64,000 nucleotides of DNA, from assembly GCA_958439425.1 (NCBI GenBank), contig CAUBVH010000001.1, positions 248,001-312,000 of the forward strand. The letters are read 5' to 3'. The stretch comes from an uncultured Collinsella sp. (lineage in GTDB: Bacteria; Actinomycetota; Coriobacteriia; Coriobacteriales; Coriobacteriaceae). The notes under the pieces were generated by a model. It searched no databases. It worked only from the letters and a program-made list of their open reading frames with translations, and had not been told where the DNA came from. Below, piece by piece: positions 35,520 to 45,947 of the stretch (its first letter is position 1; every line of letters starts with the position of its first letter). The translations under genes and the position numbers were made by a program.

Positions 35520-36407
35520 CTACGAGCGGGATTCAGAGACCGGTTCCCATGCAATAAACGCCCAGCGAACCTTACGGATATGGTCGAGCATATAGCACCC
35601 CTGCGGCACGCCCTTGGAGCCCGGCTCACCGGCATGGGGATTCTCGATCATGTGTTGGGAGATGTAGTCGCGCAGACGGTCGACCTTATCCTCGTTGCCA
35701 TGCTCAAGCATGCGGGAAAAGTCCGCCACGCCTGCCTCAAGGCTATCGAAGGTATCGCGACGAGGCGATTCAAAGTACGTGACCTGCGGCAGGGCACCCA
35801 TCTGAATGAGAATGTTAAAGGCGTACACAAAGCCATTGCTGCAGGTAACCGAGGCGCCGATAGCGTTCATCAAGTGCAGATCATAGCGCGGGCTGGAGTT
35901 AGCGACCATCGTGACAGCACAACGGCGACGAGCCGTACGGTCGAGCTTGGCAAGCGCACCTTTTAGGTCATTTGTGGTGACGGAACGACTGGCAAAGGCA
36001 ACATCCACAGTCTTGGCAACCGGCCCAACCAAATCCCAATCATCGTCCCAAGCAAGCTCAAGCGGCGTAATGCGATCTTCGAGCCCATAGTACTCAATGC
36101 CAGCATCAAGCGTGCCCAACATGGCAGGGGAAAAGTCAGCAGCAATCACAGGATGCCCAGCCTGAGCAAGCGGAATAGCAATCGACCCAGCCCCGCACCC
36201 CATATCGAGTACCGACTCGCCGGGCTCAAGCGCCAGCAGCTTTATAAAATCCCGAGCATAAGGGGCAGTCTCCAACGGCCGAAAATGCCGAGCCCTTTTA
36301 TCCCACTCAAAAGAATCGTCAGCCCGCCGCCGATCAGCTTGCAGACGCATCCATTCGCCATTCCAATCCGCAGAAAGCAGCTCAGATTGAATTACACCAT
36401 CAGCCAC
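35520..36407 (-). CDS. SAM-dependent methyltransferase
   Basis: This 295-aa class I methyltransferase has motif I VLDMGCGAGSIAIPLA (about residues 65-80), then VIAADFSPAML and a motif IV region TVDVAFASRSV. The start is GTG at 36407 behind GAGGGGG. The C-terminal half has an unusual run of aromatic and His residues but no metal site. The substrate is unknown, and a small-molecule methylase is as likely as any. Confidence 0.82.
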   Translation of the reverse strand: MADGVIQSELLSADWNGEWMRLQADRRRADDSFEWDKRARHFRPLETAPYARDFIKLLALEPGESVLDMGCGAGSIAIPLAQAGHPVIAADFSPAMLGTLDAGIEYYGLEDRITPLELAWDDDWDLVGPVAKTVDVAFASRSVTTNDLKGALAKLDRTARRRCAVTMVANSSPRYDLHLMNAIGASVTCSNGFVYAFNILIQMGALPQVTYFESPRRDTFDSLEAGVADFSRMLEHGNEDKVDRLRDYISQHMIENPHAGEPGSKGVPQGCYMLDHIRKVRWAFIAWEPVSESRS

Positions 36408-36425
36408 GGGCCATCCCCCTCACAA

Positions 36426-36458
36426 CAAAAAAGCGGCTCCTCCCAAAAGAAGAGCCGC
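36426..36458 (-). terminator. rho-independent terminator (minus strand)
   Basis: On the minus strand GCGGCTCT and GAGCCGC form a stem followed by TTTTTTG. It lies just before the methyltransferase gene and ends transcripts coming from the metF-metH-UPF0210 side. Confidence 0.75.
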
Positions 36459-36574
36459 AACAAGCATATATCAGAAAAAGAACTGTTCCAACGCCAAACC
36501 GCCGCACCAGCCAAGTGGTGCAGGAGCGAAGCAACTGCAACCGGGGTAGAACCCAACTGAGGTCCCGTTGTGCG

Positions 36575-36708
36575 GGAGCCCCGGGGAGGGCAAATATATA
36601 AGGTCGATCGCGAGTTCCGCACGAGCCGGAGAGCACTTAATGTGCTCTCCGTGCGAGCCAGGACTGTCCGAGCAGGCGACCTTATATATTTGCCCTCCCC
36701 GGGGCTCC
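36575..36708. repeat. 134-bp palindromic element with 32-bp perfect arms
   Basis: Arms 36575-36606 and 36677-36708 are exact reverse complements. A second dyad (GGAGAGCAC and GTGCTCTCC, about 36628-36650) sits in the centre. It lies 17 bp from the end of the UPF0210 gene and resembles the element at 16922-17052 in size and design but not in sequence. Confidence 0.88.
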
Positions 36709-36725
36709 TCGCCAGTCCCCCTCAG

Positions 36726-38090
36726 CTAGTTCTTCAGCGAGTTCAGCGGCGCCGGGAAGCGTCCACCGCGATGGGCAAGCACGGTGCCGGCGTTGGGGTT
36801 CACCGGCATGATGGGCGCACGGCCGAACAGGCCGCCGTACTCGACGCAGTCGCCCACGCCCTTGCCAATGGCGGGAATCACGCGGACGGCCGTGGTCTTG
36901 TTGTTGATGACGCCGATGGCCATCTCGTCGGCGATGATGCCGGCGATGGTCTCGACCGGGGTGTCGCCGGGGATGGCGATCATGTCCAGGCCGACGGAGC
37001 ACACGCAGGTCATGGCCTCGAGCTTCTCGAGCGAAAGCGCGCCGGCTTCGACGGCGGCGATCATGCCGGCGTCCTCGGACACGGGTATAAAGGCGCCGGA
37101 AAGACCGCCCACGCTGGAACTGGCCATGACGCCGCCCTTCTTGACGGCATCGTTGAGCATGGCGAGCGCGCAGGTCGTGCCCGGGCCACCGCAGGTGCCC
37201 ACGCCGATGATCTCGAGGATGCGCGCGACGGAGTCGCCGATGGCGGGCGTGGGAGCCAGCGACAGGTCGACAATGCCCTTCTCGACCCCCAGGCGATGGG
37301 CGGCCTCGCGGCTCATGAGCTCGCCGGCACGGGTGATCTTAAAGGCGGTCTGCTTAATCTTTTCGGCGACCTCCATCATCGATGCGGAATCGGGCAGCGT
37401 CTCCAGGGCTGCGGCCATAACGCCGGGACCCGAGACGCCTACGTTGATGACGGCGTCGGCCTCGCCACCGCCGTGGACGGCGCCCGCCATAAACGGGGAG
37501 TCCTCGACCATGTTGGCAAAGCAGACAAACTTGGAAGCGCCGACGGAATCCTGGTCGGCCGTGAGTTTAGCGGCATCGATGATGGTCTGGGCGGCCATCA
37601 GCACGGCGTCCATGTTGATGCCGGCGCGCAGGCTGGCGACGTTGACGCTGGAGCAGACGCGGCTCGTGGTGGCGAGCGCCTGCGGAATGGACTGTATAAC
37701 GCGGCGATCGGCGTCGCCGATGCCCTTCTGGACGAGTGCGGAGAAGCCGCCCAGGTAATCGATGCCGAGCGTTTCGGCCGCGCGGTCGAGGGCATGCGCG
37801 ATGGGGGTGAGGTCCTCATCCTTGCAGCATGCGGCGATCTGGGCCACCGGGGTGACGGAAACGCGCTTGTTGACGATGGGGATACCGTACTCGCGCTCGA
37901 GGTTCTCGGCGGTCTCGACCAGATGCTCAGCCGTGTGCGTCACGTGGTCGTAGATCTTCGTGCACATGCGGTCGAGGTTCTCGTCACCGCAACCCATGAG
38001 CGAAACACCCATGGTGATGGTCCTGATGTCGAGGTTCTGCTCCTCAACCATGCCGCGGGTTTCCGCGATTTCTGCGGGCGTGATCGCCAT
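36726..38090 (-). CDS. UPF0210 (PFL-family) protein
   Basis: This 454-aa protein belongs to the UPF0210 family, related in fold to pyruvate formate-lyase. It shows NLDIRTITMGVSLMGC near the N-terminus, GGGEADAVINVGVSGPG in the middle and GGRAPIMPVN-type motifs at the end. The ATG at 38090 has AGGAG eight bases upstream. Longer starts are unsupported. The ACT-domain gene that usually precedes it was not seen here. Function is unknown. Confidence 0.85.
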   Translation of the reverse strand: MAITPAEIAETRGMVEEQNLDIRTITMGVSLMGCGDENLDRMCTKIYDHVTHTAEHLVETAENLEREYGIPIVNKRVSVTPVAQIAACCKDEDLTPIAHALDRAAETLGIDYLGGFSALVQKGIGDADRRVIQSIPQALATTSRVCSSVNVASLRAGINMDAVLMAAQTIIDAAKLTADQDSVGASKFVCFANMVEDSPFMAGAVHGGGEADAVINVGVSGPGVMAAALETLPDSASMMEVAEKIKQTAFKITRAGELMSREAAHRLGVEKGIVDLSLAPTPAIGDSVARILEIIGVGTCGGPGTTCALAMLNDAVKKGGVMASSSVGGLSGAFIPVSEDAGMIAAVEAGALSLEKLEAMTCVCSVGLDMIAIPGDTPVETIAGIIADEMAIGVINNKTTAVRVIPAIGKGVGDCVEYGGLFGRAPIMPVNPNAGTVLAHRGGRFPAPLNSLKN

Positions 38091-38135
38091 CCTTGCGCTC
38101 CTATCTGCCAAAACGAGCATAGTCTTATCTATTCT

Positions 38136-38175
38136 AACGTGCCGCACGTGCCAAGTGGCGCATGCGGCACGTTTT
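38136..38175. other. hairpin between metH and the UPF0210 gene
   Basis: ACGTGCCGCA (38137-38146) and TGCGGCACGT (38163-38172) form a stem with a structured loop. Weak T tracts on both sides make it a possible two-way terminator. Confidence 0.55.
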
Positions 38176-38198
38176 GGTGCTCGGTTGTTTCCGTTGTG

Positions 38199-40757
38199 TT
38201 ACTGCCCAAAGACCTCTTCGGCGATGCGCGCGCTTTCGGCGGCATCCTTGGCGTAGTAGTCCGCGCCGATCTGCTTGGCGTATTCGGGGGTGAGCACGGC
38301 GCCGCCCACGATGATCTTGACGCCCGGAACCTCGGCATGGAGCAGCTTGATGGTCTCCTCCATGGCGACGACGGTGGTGGTCATAAGCGCCGAGAGGCCG
38401 ACGAGTTTGATATCGCGCTCCTTGACGGTCTTGAGTACCTCCTGCGGATCGACGTCGCGGCCCAGGTCAAAGACGGTGTAGCCGTAGTTGTCGAGCAGCA
38501 TTTTGACGATGTTCTTGCCGATATCGTGGATGTCGCCCTTGACGGTGGCCACGCAGATCTTGCCCTTGTCGGCAATCTCGCCGGCGGGCATCAGGCGCTT
38601 AATGGTGTCGAAGCCCACGCGTGCGGCTTCGGCCGAGGCCATGAGTTGCGGCAAGAAGAACTTGCCCTGGTCAAAGAGGACGCCCACCTCGTCGAGGGCG
38701 GGGATAAAGTGATTGTTGATGAGGTCCATGGCGTCGTGGTCTGCCAGCAGACGCTCGGTCTCGGCAGCGATCTCGCCTTTGCGGCCCGAGACGACCATGT
38801 GGCGGATGGGGTCGTCGTTGCCGTCGGTGCTGGTGACACTAGCGGCGGGCACGGTGTCGGTCGATGCGGCCTGAGCTGCTGCCGGGTTGGCGGCGATCTT
38901 GTACGGATCGGTCCAGCCGGCATAGCGCTCGATGTATCCGGTCGAGCCCTCGTCCTCAACGCTCAGGACGCGATAGCTGTAGACGGTGTCCATAAAGCGC
39001 TTGGAGCCCGGGTTCATGATGGGGGCGTCCAGGCCCGCGCCGAAGGCGGCAGCCAAAAAGACCGAGCCCAGCAGCGGGCGGGCGGGCAGGCCAAAGCTGA
39101 TGTTCGACACGCCAAGCGCGCATTTGACGCCCAGGCGCTCCTTGCACAGGGACATGGCGCGCAGAATCTGCTCGGCCTGGCGTTGATTGGTCGAGGCGGT
39201 CATGACCAGGCAGTCGATGAGGATGCGGTCCGGGCCGATGCCGTAGCGGGCGGCCTCGGCCACGATGCGCTCGGCGATGGCGAAGCGGGCCTCGGCGGTA
39301 TCGGGGATGCCGCCTTCGTCGAGCGTAAGGCCGACGACGTTGGTGCCGTAGTGGGCAACCAACGGAAAGATCTCATCCATGATCTGTTGCTTGCCGTTGA
39401 CCGAGTTGATGATGGGCTTGCCGGCGTAGCGGCGTACGGCGGCCTCGACGGCGGCGGGATCGGTGGAGTCGATCTGCAGCGGCAACAGCGTGGAGCCTTG
39501 GAGCTGCTCGGTCGCCTGCTGGATAATCTTGACCTCGTCGATCTCGGGCAGGCCCACGTTAACGTCCAAGATGTCGGCGCCCTGTTCTTGCTGGCTGATG
39601 CCCTGGCTCACGACGTAGTCCAGGTCGCCGTCGCGCAGGGCCTGCTGCAGGCGCTTTTTGCCGGTGGGATTGATGCGCTCGCCGATGACGGCGATTTTGT
39701 GACCGTCGCAGGGAAGGTCCACGACCGTTTGGGCGCTCGTGACCGACATACTGGGCTTGCGGTGGCGCGGGCTGGGCGTGTGGTTATCGATAAGCGTGCG
39801 CAAGGCGGCCATGTGCGCCGGCGTGGTGCCGCAGCAGCCGCCCACGACGCTCACGCCGTCCTCAATCATGCCGGCGACAGCCTCGGCGTATTCGGGTGCC
39901 TGGATATCAAAGACGGTATTGCCGCCATCGTCCACGCGGGGCAGTCCCGCATTGGCCTGCACCATAACGGGCTTGTCGGTGACGGTGAGCATGCGAGCGG
40001 CGAGCCCTCGGAGCTCGGCCGGTCCCTGGCTGCAGTTGATGCCCAAAACGTCGGCGCCGATGGCGTCGAGCGTGATGGCGGCAACCTCGGGACTCGTGCC
40101 CAGGAAGGTGCGACCGTCTTCCTCAAAGGTCATGGTGGCAAAGACGGGCAGGTCGGAGTTCTCGCGGCAGGCGAGGACGGCCGCCTTGATCTCGGCCAGG
40201 TCGGTCATAGTCTCGATAATAAAGAGGTCCACACCCGCGGCGACGCCAGAGCGCACCTCCTCGGCAAAGAGGTCGTAGGCCTCGTCGAAGCTGAGGGTAC
40301 CCAAGGGGCGCAGCAGCGCGCCGATGGGGCCGATATCGCCGGCGACGTAGTGGGCACCGGCTGCGCGGGCGCAGGCGACAGCGGCGGCAAAGACATCTGC
40401 CACGGTGGCGGTACCGTCGAGCTTGTGGGCGTTGGCGCCAAAGGTGTTGGCGGTGATCACGTCGCAGCCGGCCTCGACGTACTGTCGCTGAATGTCGGTA
40501 ATGACCTGGGGCTCCTCAAAGTTGAGCAGCTCGGGCAGGGCGCCCGCCTTCATGCCAGCGGCCTGCAACATGGTGCCCATGCCGCCGTCAAACAGCAGGT
40601 GCCCGGTGCCCTTGATGGCGGCGCGCAGACGATCGTCCTTAATGCGAAGGTCGTCGATCGTGCGCGTCTTGTATGCAGCCCCGTTGCGGCGCGCAGCATC
40701 AACAGGCGCCGCCAGCGCGGCACCGTCCAGATCATGAGTGATAAGCGGAGTAAACAT
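38199..40757 (-). CDS. metH: cobalamin-dependent methionine synthase, short form
   Basis: This 852-aa enzyme methylates homocysteine from methyl-tetrahydrofolate via cobalamin. In order it has the homocysteine domain with zinc cysteines GINCSQGP and GGCCGTTP, a pterin-binding domain (VIGERINPTGKK onward), the cap helices, and the B12 domain with DIHDIGKN carrying the cobalt-ligating His. It ends at the B12 domain, so the reactivation domain of full MetH (about 1200 aa) is absent. A separate gene for such a domain lies 9 bp upstream. Confidence 0.94.
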   Translation of the reverse strand: MFTPLITHDLDGAALAAPVDAARRNGAAYKTRTIDDLRIKDDRLRAAIKGTGHLLFDGGMGTMLQAAGMKAGALPELLNFEEPQVITDIQRQYVEAGCDVITANTFGANAHKLDGTATVADVFAAAVACARAAGAHYVAGDIGPIGALLRPLGTLSFDEAYDLFAEEVRSGVAAGVDLFIIETMTDLAEIKAAVLACRENSDLPVFATMTFEEDGRTFLGTSPEVAAITLDAIGADVLGINCSQGPAELRGLAARMLTVTDKPVMVQANAGLPRVDDGGNTVFDIQAPEYAEAVAGMIEDGVSVVGGCCGTTPAHMAALRTLIDNHTPSPRHRKPSMSVTSAQTVVDLPCDGHKIAVIGERINPTGKKRLQQALRDGDLDYVVSQGISQQEQGADILDVNVGLPEIDEVKIIQQATEQLQGSTLLPLQIDSTDPAAVEAAVRRYAGKPIINSVNGKQQIMDEIFPLVAHYGTNVVGLTLDEGGIPDTAEARFAIAERIVAEAARYGIGPDRILIDCLVMTASTNQRQAEQILRAMSLCKERLGVKCALGVSNISFGLPARPLLGSVFLAAAFGAGLDAPIMNPGSKRFMDTVYSYRVLSVEDEGSTGYIERYAGWTDPYKIAANPAAAQAASTDTVPAASVTSTDGNDDPIRHMVVSGRKGEIAAETERLLADHDAMDLINNHFIPALDEVGVLFDQGKFFLPQLMASAEAARVGFDTIKRLMPAGEIADKGKICVATVKGDIHDIGKNIVKMLLDNYGYTVFDLGRDVDPQEVLKTVKERDIKLVGLSALMTTTVVAMEETIKLLHAEVPGVKIIVGGAVLTPEYAKQIGADYYAKDAAESARIAEEVFGQ

Positions 40758-40766
40758 CGATGGCTC

Positions 40767-41555
40767 CTAATGGCTGGAATAGCAGGTGGTGTGGGCGGCG
40801 CGGAAGCGGCAGTGCTCACGCATGCGGCAGATAGTGCAGGTGGGGCGGCTCTGGGCGTCGTGGACTTCGCCGTCAAACAGACCAATCACCGCGGTCACGC
40901 TCTTGGTGGGCATGAGCAGGCTGGTCGGCGTGACGGTAAGCCCGATGAGCCGCGTGGCGTTGAGCGCATTCACGATTGAGCGCTGGGCCGTAAGCGGGCA
41001 GTCGCCATAGCCGGGACTGAAGCGCCAGTTACCGGCGAGTCCGTGTGCGGCGGCCGCAGCCTTGACCTGCTGGTCCATCTGCTCGACGGCGGCTTCTACA
41101 TAGGCAGAGCATGCGGCGTCGAGCACGGCTCCCTCCAGGGGCTGCTGGGCTCCCGTGGTGCGCAGACGACGCTCGGCGTCCATGCCGAGTGTGCATGCCA
41201 TGAGCGCGGCAAAGCGGGCGTCTTTGAGATGTCGATAGATGTCGCGACCGCGCAGCTCAACGTTGGTGCCGACCAAGCGAATGCAAGGCTCTCCCTGCTC
41301 GTCCACGCCCATGGCATCGATGGCAAATGCGCGGCGCACGCCACGGGGCTCAATGTCCAGTTCCAGACGCTCAACGACAAGCTCAATACGCTGCGACAGC
41401 TCGGGCTCAATCTGCTGACCGCCGTAGCCCAGATAGCGCAGCATCTCGGCACGATCGACGCGGGGATGGTGGGCATCATCGATACGATAAAGCGCCGGCG
41501 ACGCAAGGTCGGCCGGCACTTCGACAGCGGTTGTATCGATGTGCGGTTTTTCCAT
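40767..41555 (-). CDS. MetH activation-domain-like protein (separate polypeptide)
   Basis: This 262-aa protein contains RFSPGYGDCPL, matching the AdoMet-binding RxxxGYG signature of the MetH reactivation domain, and a C-terminal cysteine cluster CTICRMREHCRF. Its start overlaps the metF stop (TAATG), and metH begins 9 bp after its end. It probably supplies reductive remethylation of inactive cob(II)alamin to the short MetH, replacing the fused domain. Confidence 0.82.
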   Translation of the reverse strand: MEKPHIDTTAVEVPADLASPALYRIDDAHHPRVDRAEMLRYLGYGGQQIEPELSQRIELVVERLELDIEPRGVRRAFAIDAMGVDEQGEPCIRLVGTNVELRGRDIYRHLKDARFAALMACTLGMDAERRLRTTGAQQPLEGAVLDAACSAYVEAAVEQMDQQVKAAAAAHGLAGNWRFSPGYGDCPLTAQRSIVNALNATRLIGLTVTPTSLLMPTKSVTAVIGLFDGEVHDAQSRPTCTICRMREHCRFRAAHTTCYSSH

Positions 41556-42427
41556 TACCCCAGGCGCTCCATAATGGTCGCGGCGATTGCAGGACGGTTC
41601 ATAGTGTACAGGTGCAGACCGGCGGCACCGTGCTCCTTAAGGTCGCAAAGCTGACGGGCGGCATAATCTACACCGGCTGTCTGCAGGCTCTCGGGGTCGT
41701 TCTCGTACTTGGCGAGAATCTTGATGACGGGGGAGGGCAGTGACGCGCCGCACATAAAGACCATGCGGCTGATCTGCGACTTGCCCATAAACGGCATGAT
41801 ACCTGCGGTAATGGGCACGGTGATGCCGGCCTTGTCGGCAAGCTCGCGAAAACGATAGAAGCACTCGTTATCAAAGAAGAGCTGCGTCACAAAGAAGCTC
41901 GCGCCGGCGTCCTGTTTTTGCTTGAGGTGTTCGACCGAGAGGTTGAGATCCTCGCAGGCAATGTGGCCCTCGGGGTAGGCTGCGGCACCCACGCAAAAGC
42001 CGGCGTCGACGAGCTCGGGGATGAGGTCGCGGGCGTAGGCGTAGTCGGAGGCGGGCTTGTCGTCCTCGGTCGCGCCGGCAGGGAGATCGCCACGCAGGGC
42101 CAGGATGTTTTCCACGCCGGCGGTGCGGTACTCATCGATCTTGGCGGCGATATCGGCGTGGGTACGGCCCACACAGGTGAGGTGCGCCACCGAGGGCGTA
42201 TCGAATTCGCTCGTAATCATATGCGCGATGGGGGCGGTGGTGGCGCCGTTGCCCGAGCCGCCAGCCGAGCAGGTGACCGAGACAAAGCTCGGCGAAAGCT
42301 TGCACAGATTGCCTGCCACTTCGCGAGCCGTGTCGAGGGTAAGCTCGCCCTTGGGCGGGAACATCTCAAACGAAACGGGTGCAGTGCCCTGGGATGCTGC
42401 CTGCTTAAAAACCTCGTCGACGCGCAT
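41555..42427 (-). CDS. metF: 5,10-methylenetetrahydrofolate reductase
   Basis: This 290-aa TIM-barrel flavoenzyme supplies methyl-THF to MetH. It has VSFEMFPPKGE with the catalytic Glu, the FVSVTCSAGGSG loop, and HLTCVGRTHADI. AAAGGAG precedes the ATG at 42427. It is first gene of the metF, activation protein, metH transcript. Confidence 0.94.
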   Translation of the reverse strand: MRVDEVFKQAASQGTAPVSFEMFPPKGELTLDTAREVAGNLCKLSPSFVSVTCSAGGSGNGATTAPIAHMITSEFDTPSVAHLTCVGRTHADIAAKIDEYRTAGVENILALRGDLPAGATEDDKPASDYAYARDLIPELVDAGFCVGAAAYPEGHIACEDLNLSVEHLKQKQDAGASFFVTQLFFDNECFYRFRELADKAGITVPITAGIMPFMGKSQISRMVFMCGASLPSPVIKILAKYENDPESLQTAGVDYAARQLCDLKEHGAAGLHLYTMNRPAIAATIMERLG

Positions 42428-42850
42428 ATCGTGCTCCTTTAGATATTTAGTGCGATGTATTGTAAGGATTCTACAGCACCACTGTGTCACGGTGGAGTTT
42501 TACTCGCTATTCGGGGATACCAATCAAAGATGCCTTGCTATCGACATTCCCTATAGCAGAGCGGTCAATCTAGGATGGGGCTATAAAGACTGGTATCTGA
42601 TGCGAAATACCAGTTAATAGAGCCCCATCCCAAATTGACTACCCTTAAACCATGGGGAGAGGTCTGCAATTTATACAGTTGATTGGCTGTTGAGGACGGC
42701 AACGCCGCCGCGATGCGGTAACCTCATTGATTGGTTTCGTGACAGCAACATAACGGTAATGTTGCGGAAACACGACGAGCCTAATCTATGACTCGTTCGT
42801 TAGTAATCAACACCGCATCTCACGCGGTGCCGATACGAAGGGAGTTCCGT
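42428..42850. other. divergent intergenic region between metF and glnA
   Basis: About 420 bp with no gene. It holds the palindrome at 42573-42630 and a short ACCGC/GCGGT hairpin (about 42809-42826) shortly before the glnA ribosome site. I searched by eye for SAM, cobalamin and glutamine riboswitch cores on both strands and found none convincing. Confidence 0.45.
42573..42630. repeat. 58-bp imperfect palindrome
   Basis: GGATGGGGCTAT...ACTGGTAT and ATACCAGT...ATAGAGCCCCATCC form a long interrupted stem around a CTGATGCGAA loop. No T tract follows on either side. Confidence 0.7.
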
Positions 42851-44938
<2,088 letters not shown>

Positions 44939-44968
44939 AACGTAACCGACATATCGTCACGGTATTGA

Positions 44969-45001
44969 GCCGGGGTCCACATCATGCGGGCCCCGGTTTT
45001 T
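44969..45001 (+). terminator. terminator of glnA
   Basis: GCCGGGG.CC pairs with GGGCCCCGG, followed by TTTTTG. Confidence 0.88.
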
Positions 45002-45060
45002 GTTTGCGAAGGACGCTTTGGGGTCCGTTTTGCAACTGATTCGCCCATGCAATAAGGGGT

Positions 45061-45281
45061 CGTGGGCAAAAAACGCCAAATATGAGTACTGTCACAAGTC
45101 CTATAACATTATCTTTTTGCAAAATATGCAGTGTTACGCAACATATGTCCAAGTACTTAGTTGATAAACGCCTGCAATTCTTCTGCGGTAGGACGCCTGG
45201 CGTCTAAATCGCCTTCTGATGGCATGAAATCGATGTTACTAAATTGGTAACAGTACTCATATTTGCTATTTTTTGTCCACG
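45061..45281. mobile_element. MITE-like element, 221 bp with 32-bp terminal inverted repeats
   Basis: The termini 45061-45092 and 45250-45281 match in inverted orientation at 29 of 32 positions (CGTGG.CAAAAAA...CAAATATGAGTACTGT). The interior is AT-rich and has no complete gene. On the minus strand a 45-codon open stretch without a start ends at about 45162. No clear target duplication was seen. Confidence 0.7.
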
Positions 45282-45309
45282 GGCCCTGGATGGCAATGTG
45301 ATTTTATGC

Positions 45310-45589
45310 CCTCGGGGTTCGAATCCCGGCGTTGGGGAAGAAAAAAGCCCGCCACCGAGGGCAACGGGCTTCTCAGTTTAAATGGTGCCCCCAGCGGGAT
45401 GTCCGCGTGCGGCTGGCGCCGCCCGCTTTCGCTGCGTCGCTCCGCTCCTTGCGTGCTGCGCTGGAAAACGCTTGCGCGTTTCCTCAGCTCCGCACCCTGT
45501 TGGGTTCGAATCCCGGCGTATGGGTAGCAAAAAGCCCGCTACCGAATTGGTAACGGGCTTCTCAGATTCTGTGGTGCCCCCAGCGGGAT
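45310..45589. repeat. two diverged copies of a tRNA-end plus terminator module
   Basis: Blocks 45310-45400 and 45497-45589 share, in order, a T-arm-like GGTTCGAATCCC, an AAAAAGCCCG hairpin and TGGTGCCCCCAGCGGGA, the 3' end of the tRNA-Glu gene on the minus strand. The second block leads into the intact tRNA. The first is followed by unrelated GC-rich DNA. They look like scars of duplication or insertion at the tRNA. Confidence 0.7.
45530..45561 (-). terminator. terminator of tRNA-Glu
   Basis: On the minus strand AGCCCGTTACC pairs with GGTAGCGGGCT, followed by TTTTG, just after the tRNA 3' end. A duplicate lies at 45341-45371. Confidence 0.8.
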
Positions 45590-45648
45590 TCGAACCCGCG
45601 ATATCCACCTTGAAAGGGTGGCGTCCTTGGCCGCTAGACGATGGGGAC
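45572..45648 (-). tRNA. tRNA-Glu (anticodon UUC)
   Basis: The minus-strand sequence starts GTCCCCA and ends TGGGGGCACCA (7-bp acceptor stem, encoded CCA). The anticodon arm CCACCCTTTCAAGGTGG has TTC in the loop, and the T-arm is GCGGGTTCGAATCCCGC. Confidence 0.95.
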
Positions 45649-45749
45649 AGCGGGAAAGAGTATAGCAGACTTTTTTATTTGTTCACATATCGTTGGCAGA
45701 TTGAAAAACCACCACAAAGGAGTGGGTTTCTATTCCGATTTTCAAATAT

Positions 45750-45888
45750 CTCAATCTGTAACATCTGGGCGGGCAAATCGGCTCTATCTGTTACAGATCG
45801 AGACAGACGGCGGGCGTCAGGACGAACATCTCATTCTGTAACAGTAAGACGACTTTTAACGGTCTAGATGTTACAGATTGAGACAAAC
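45750..45888. repeat. four-copy TGTAACAG/CTGTTACA repeat cluster
   Basis: The outer arms 45750-45766 and 45866-45882 are perfect 17-bp inverted repeats. Two more copies lie between, one direct (45786-45804) and one inverted (45827-45844). Each includes CTGTTACAGAT or its complement and a GAGACA flank. There is no ORF. The cluster adjoins a family B palindrome. Confidence 0.75.
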
Positions 45889-45906
45889 CGCTGGGACGGG
45901 TCAAAC

Positions 45907-45939
45907 CCGCCACAAAGGTGCCTGTCCCCTTTGTGGTGG
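45907..45939. repeat. palindromic repeat, family B, inverted orientation
   Basis: CCGCCACAAAGG and CCTTTGTGGTGG arms with the GTGCCTGTCC core, the reverse complement of the core at 13126-13158. It ends just before the stop of the murT-gatD fusion gene. A half copy is at 45709-45720. Confidence 0.85.
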
Positions 45940-45947
45940 TTGGGTCG

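Noticed and set aside
36570..40979. 1469-codon open frame on the plus strand
   Set aside because: It lies antisense to the UPF0210 and metH genes, which have clear motifs. Its composition (Gly/Ala/His/Asp-rich, no domain) is that of a mirror frame in GC-rich DNA.
42428..42850. SAM, cobalamin or glutamine riboswitch for metF or glnA
   Set aside because: No conserved core sequence (B12 box, SAM-I core or glnA motif) was found on either strand by eye. A covariance-model search would settle it.
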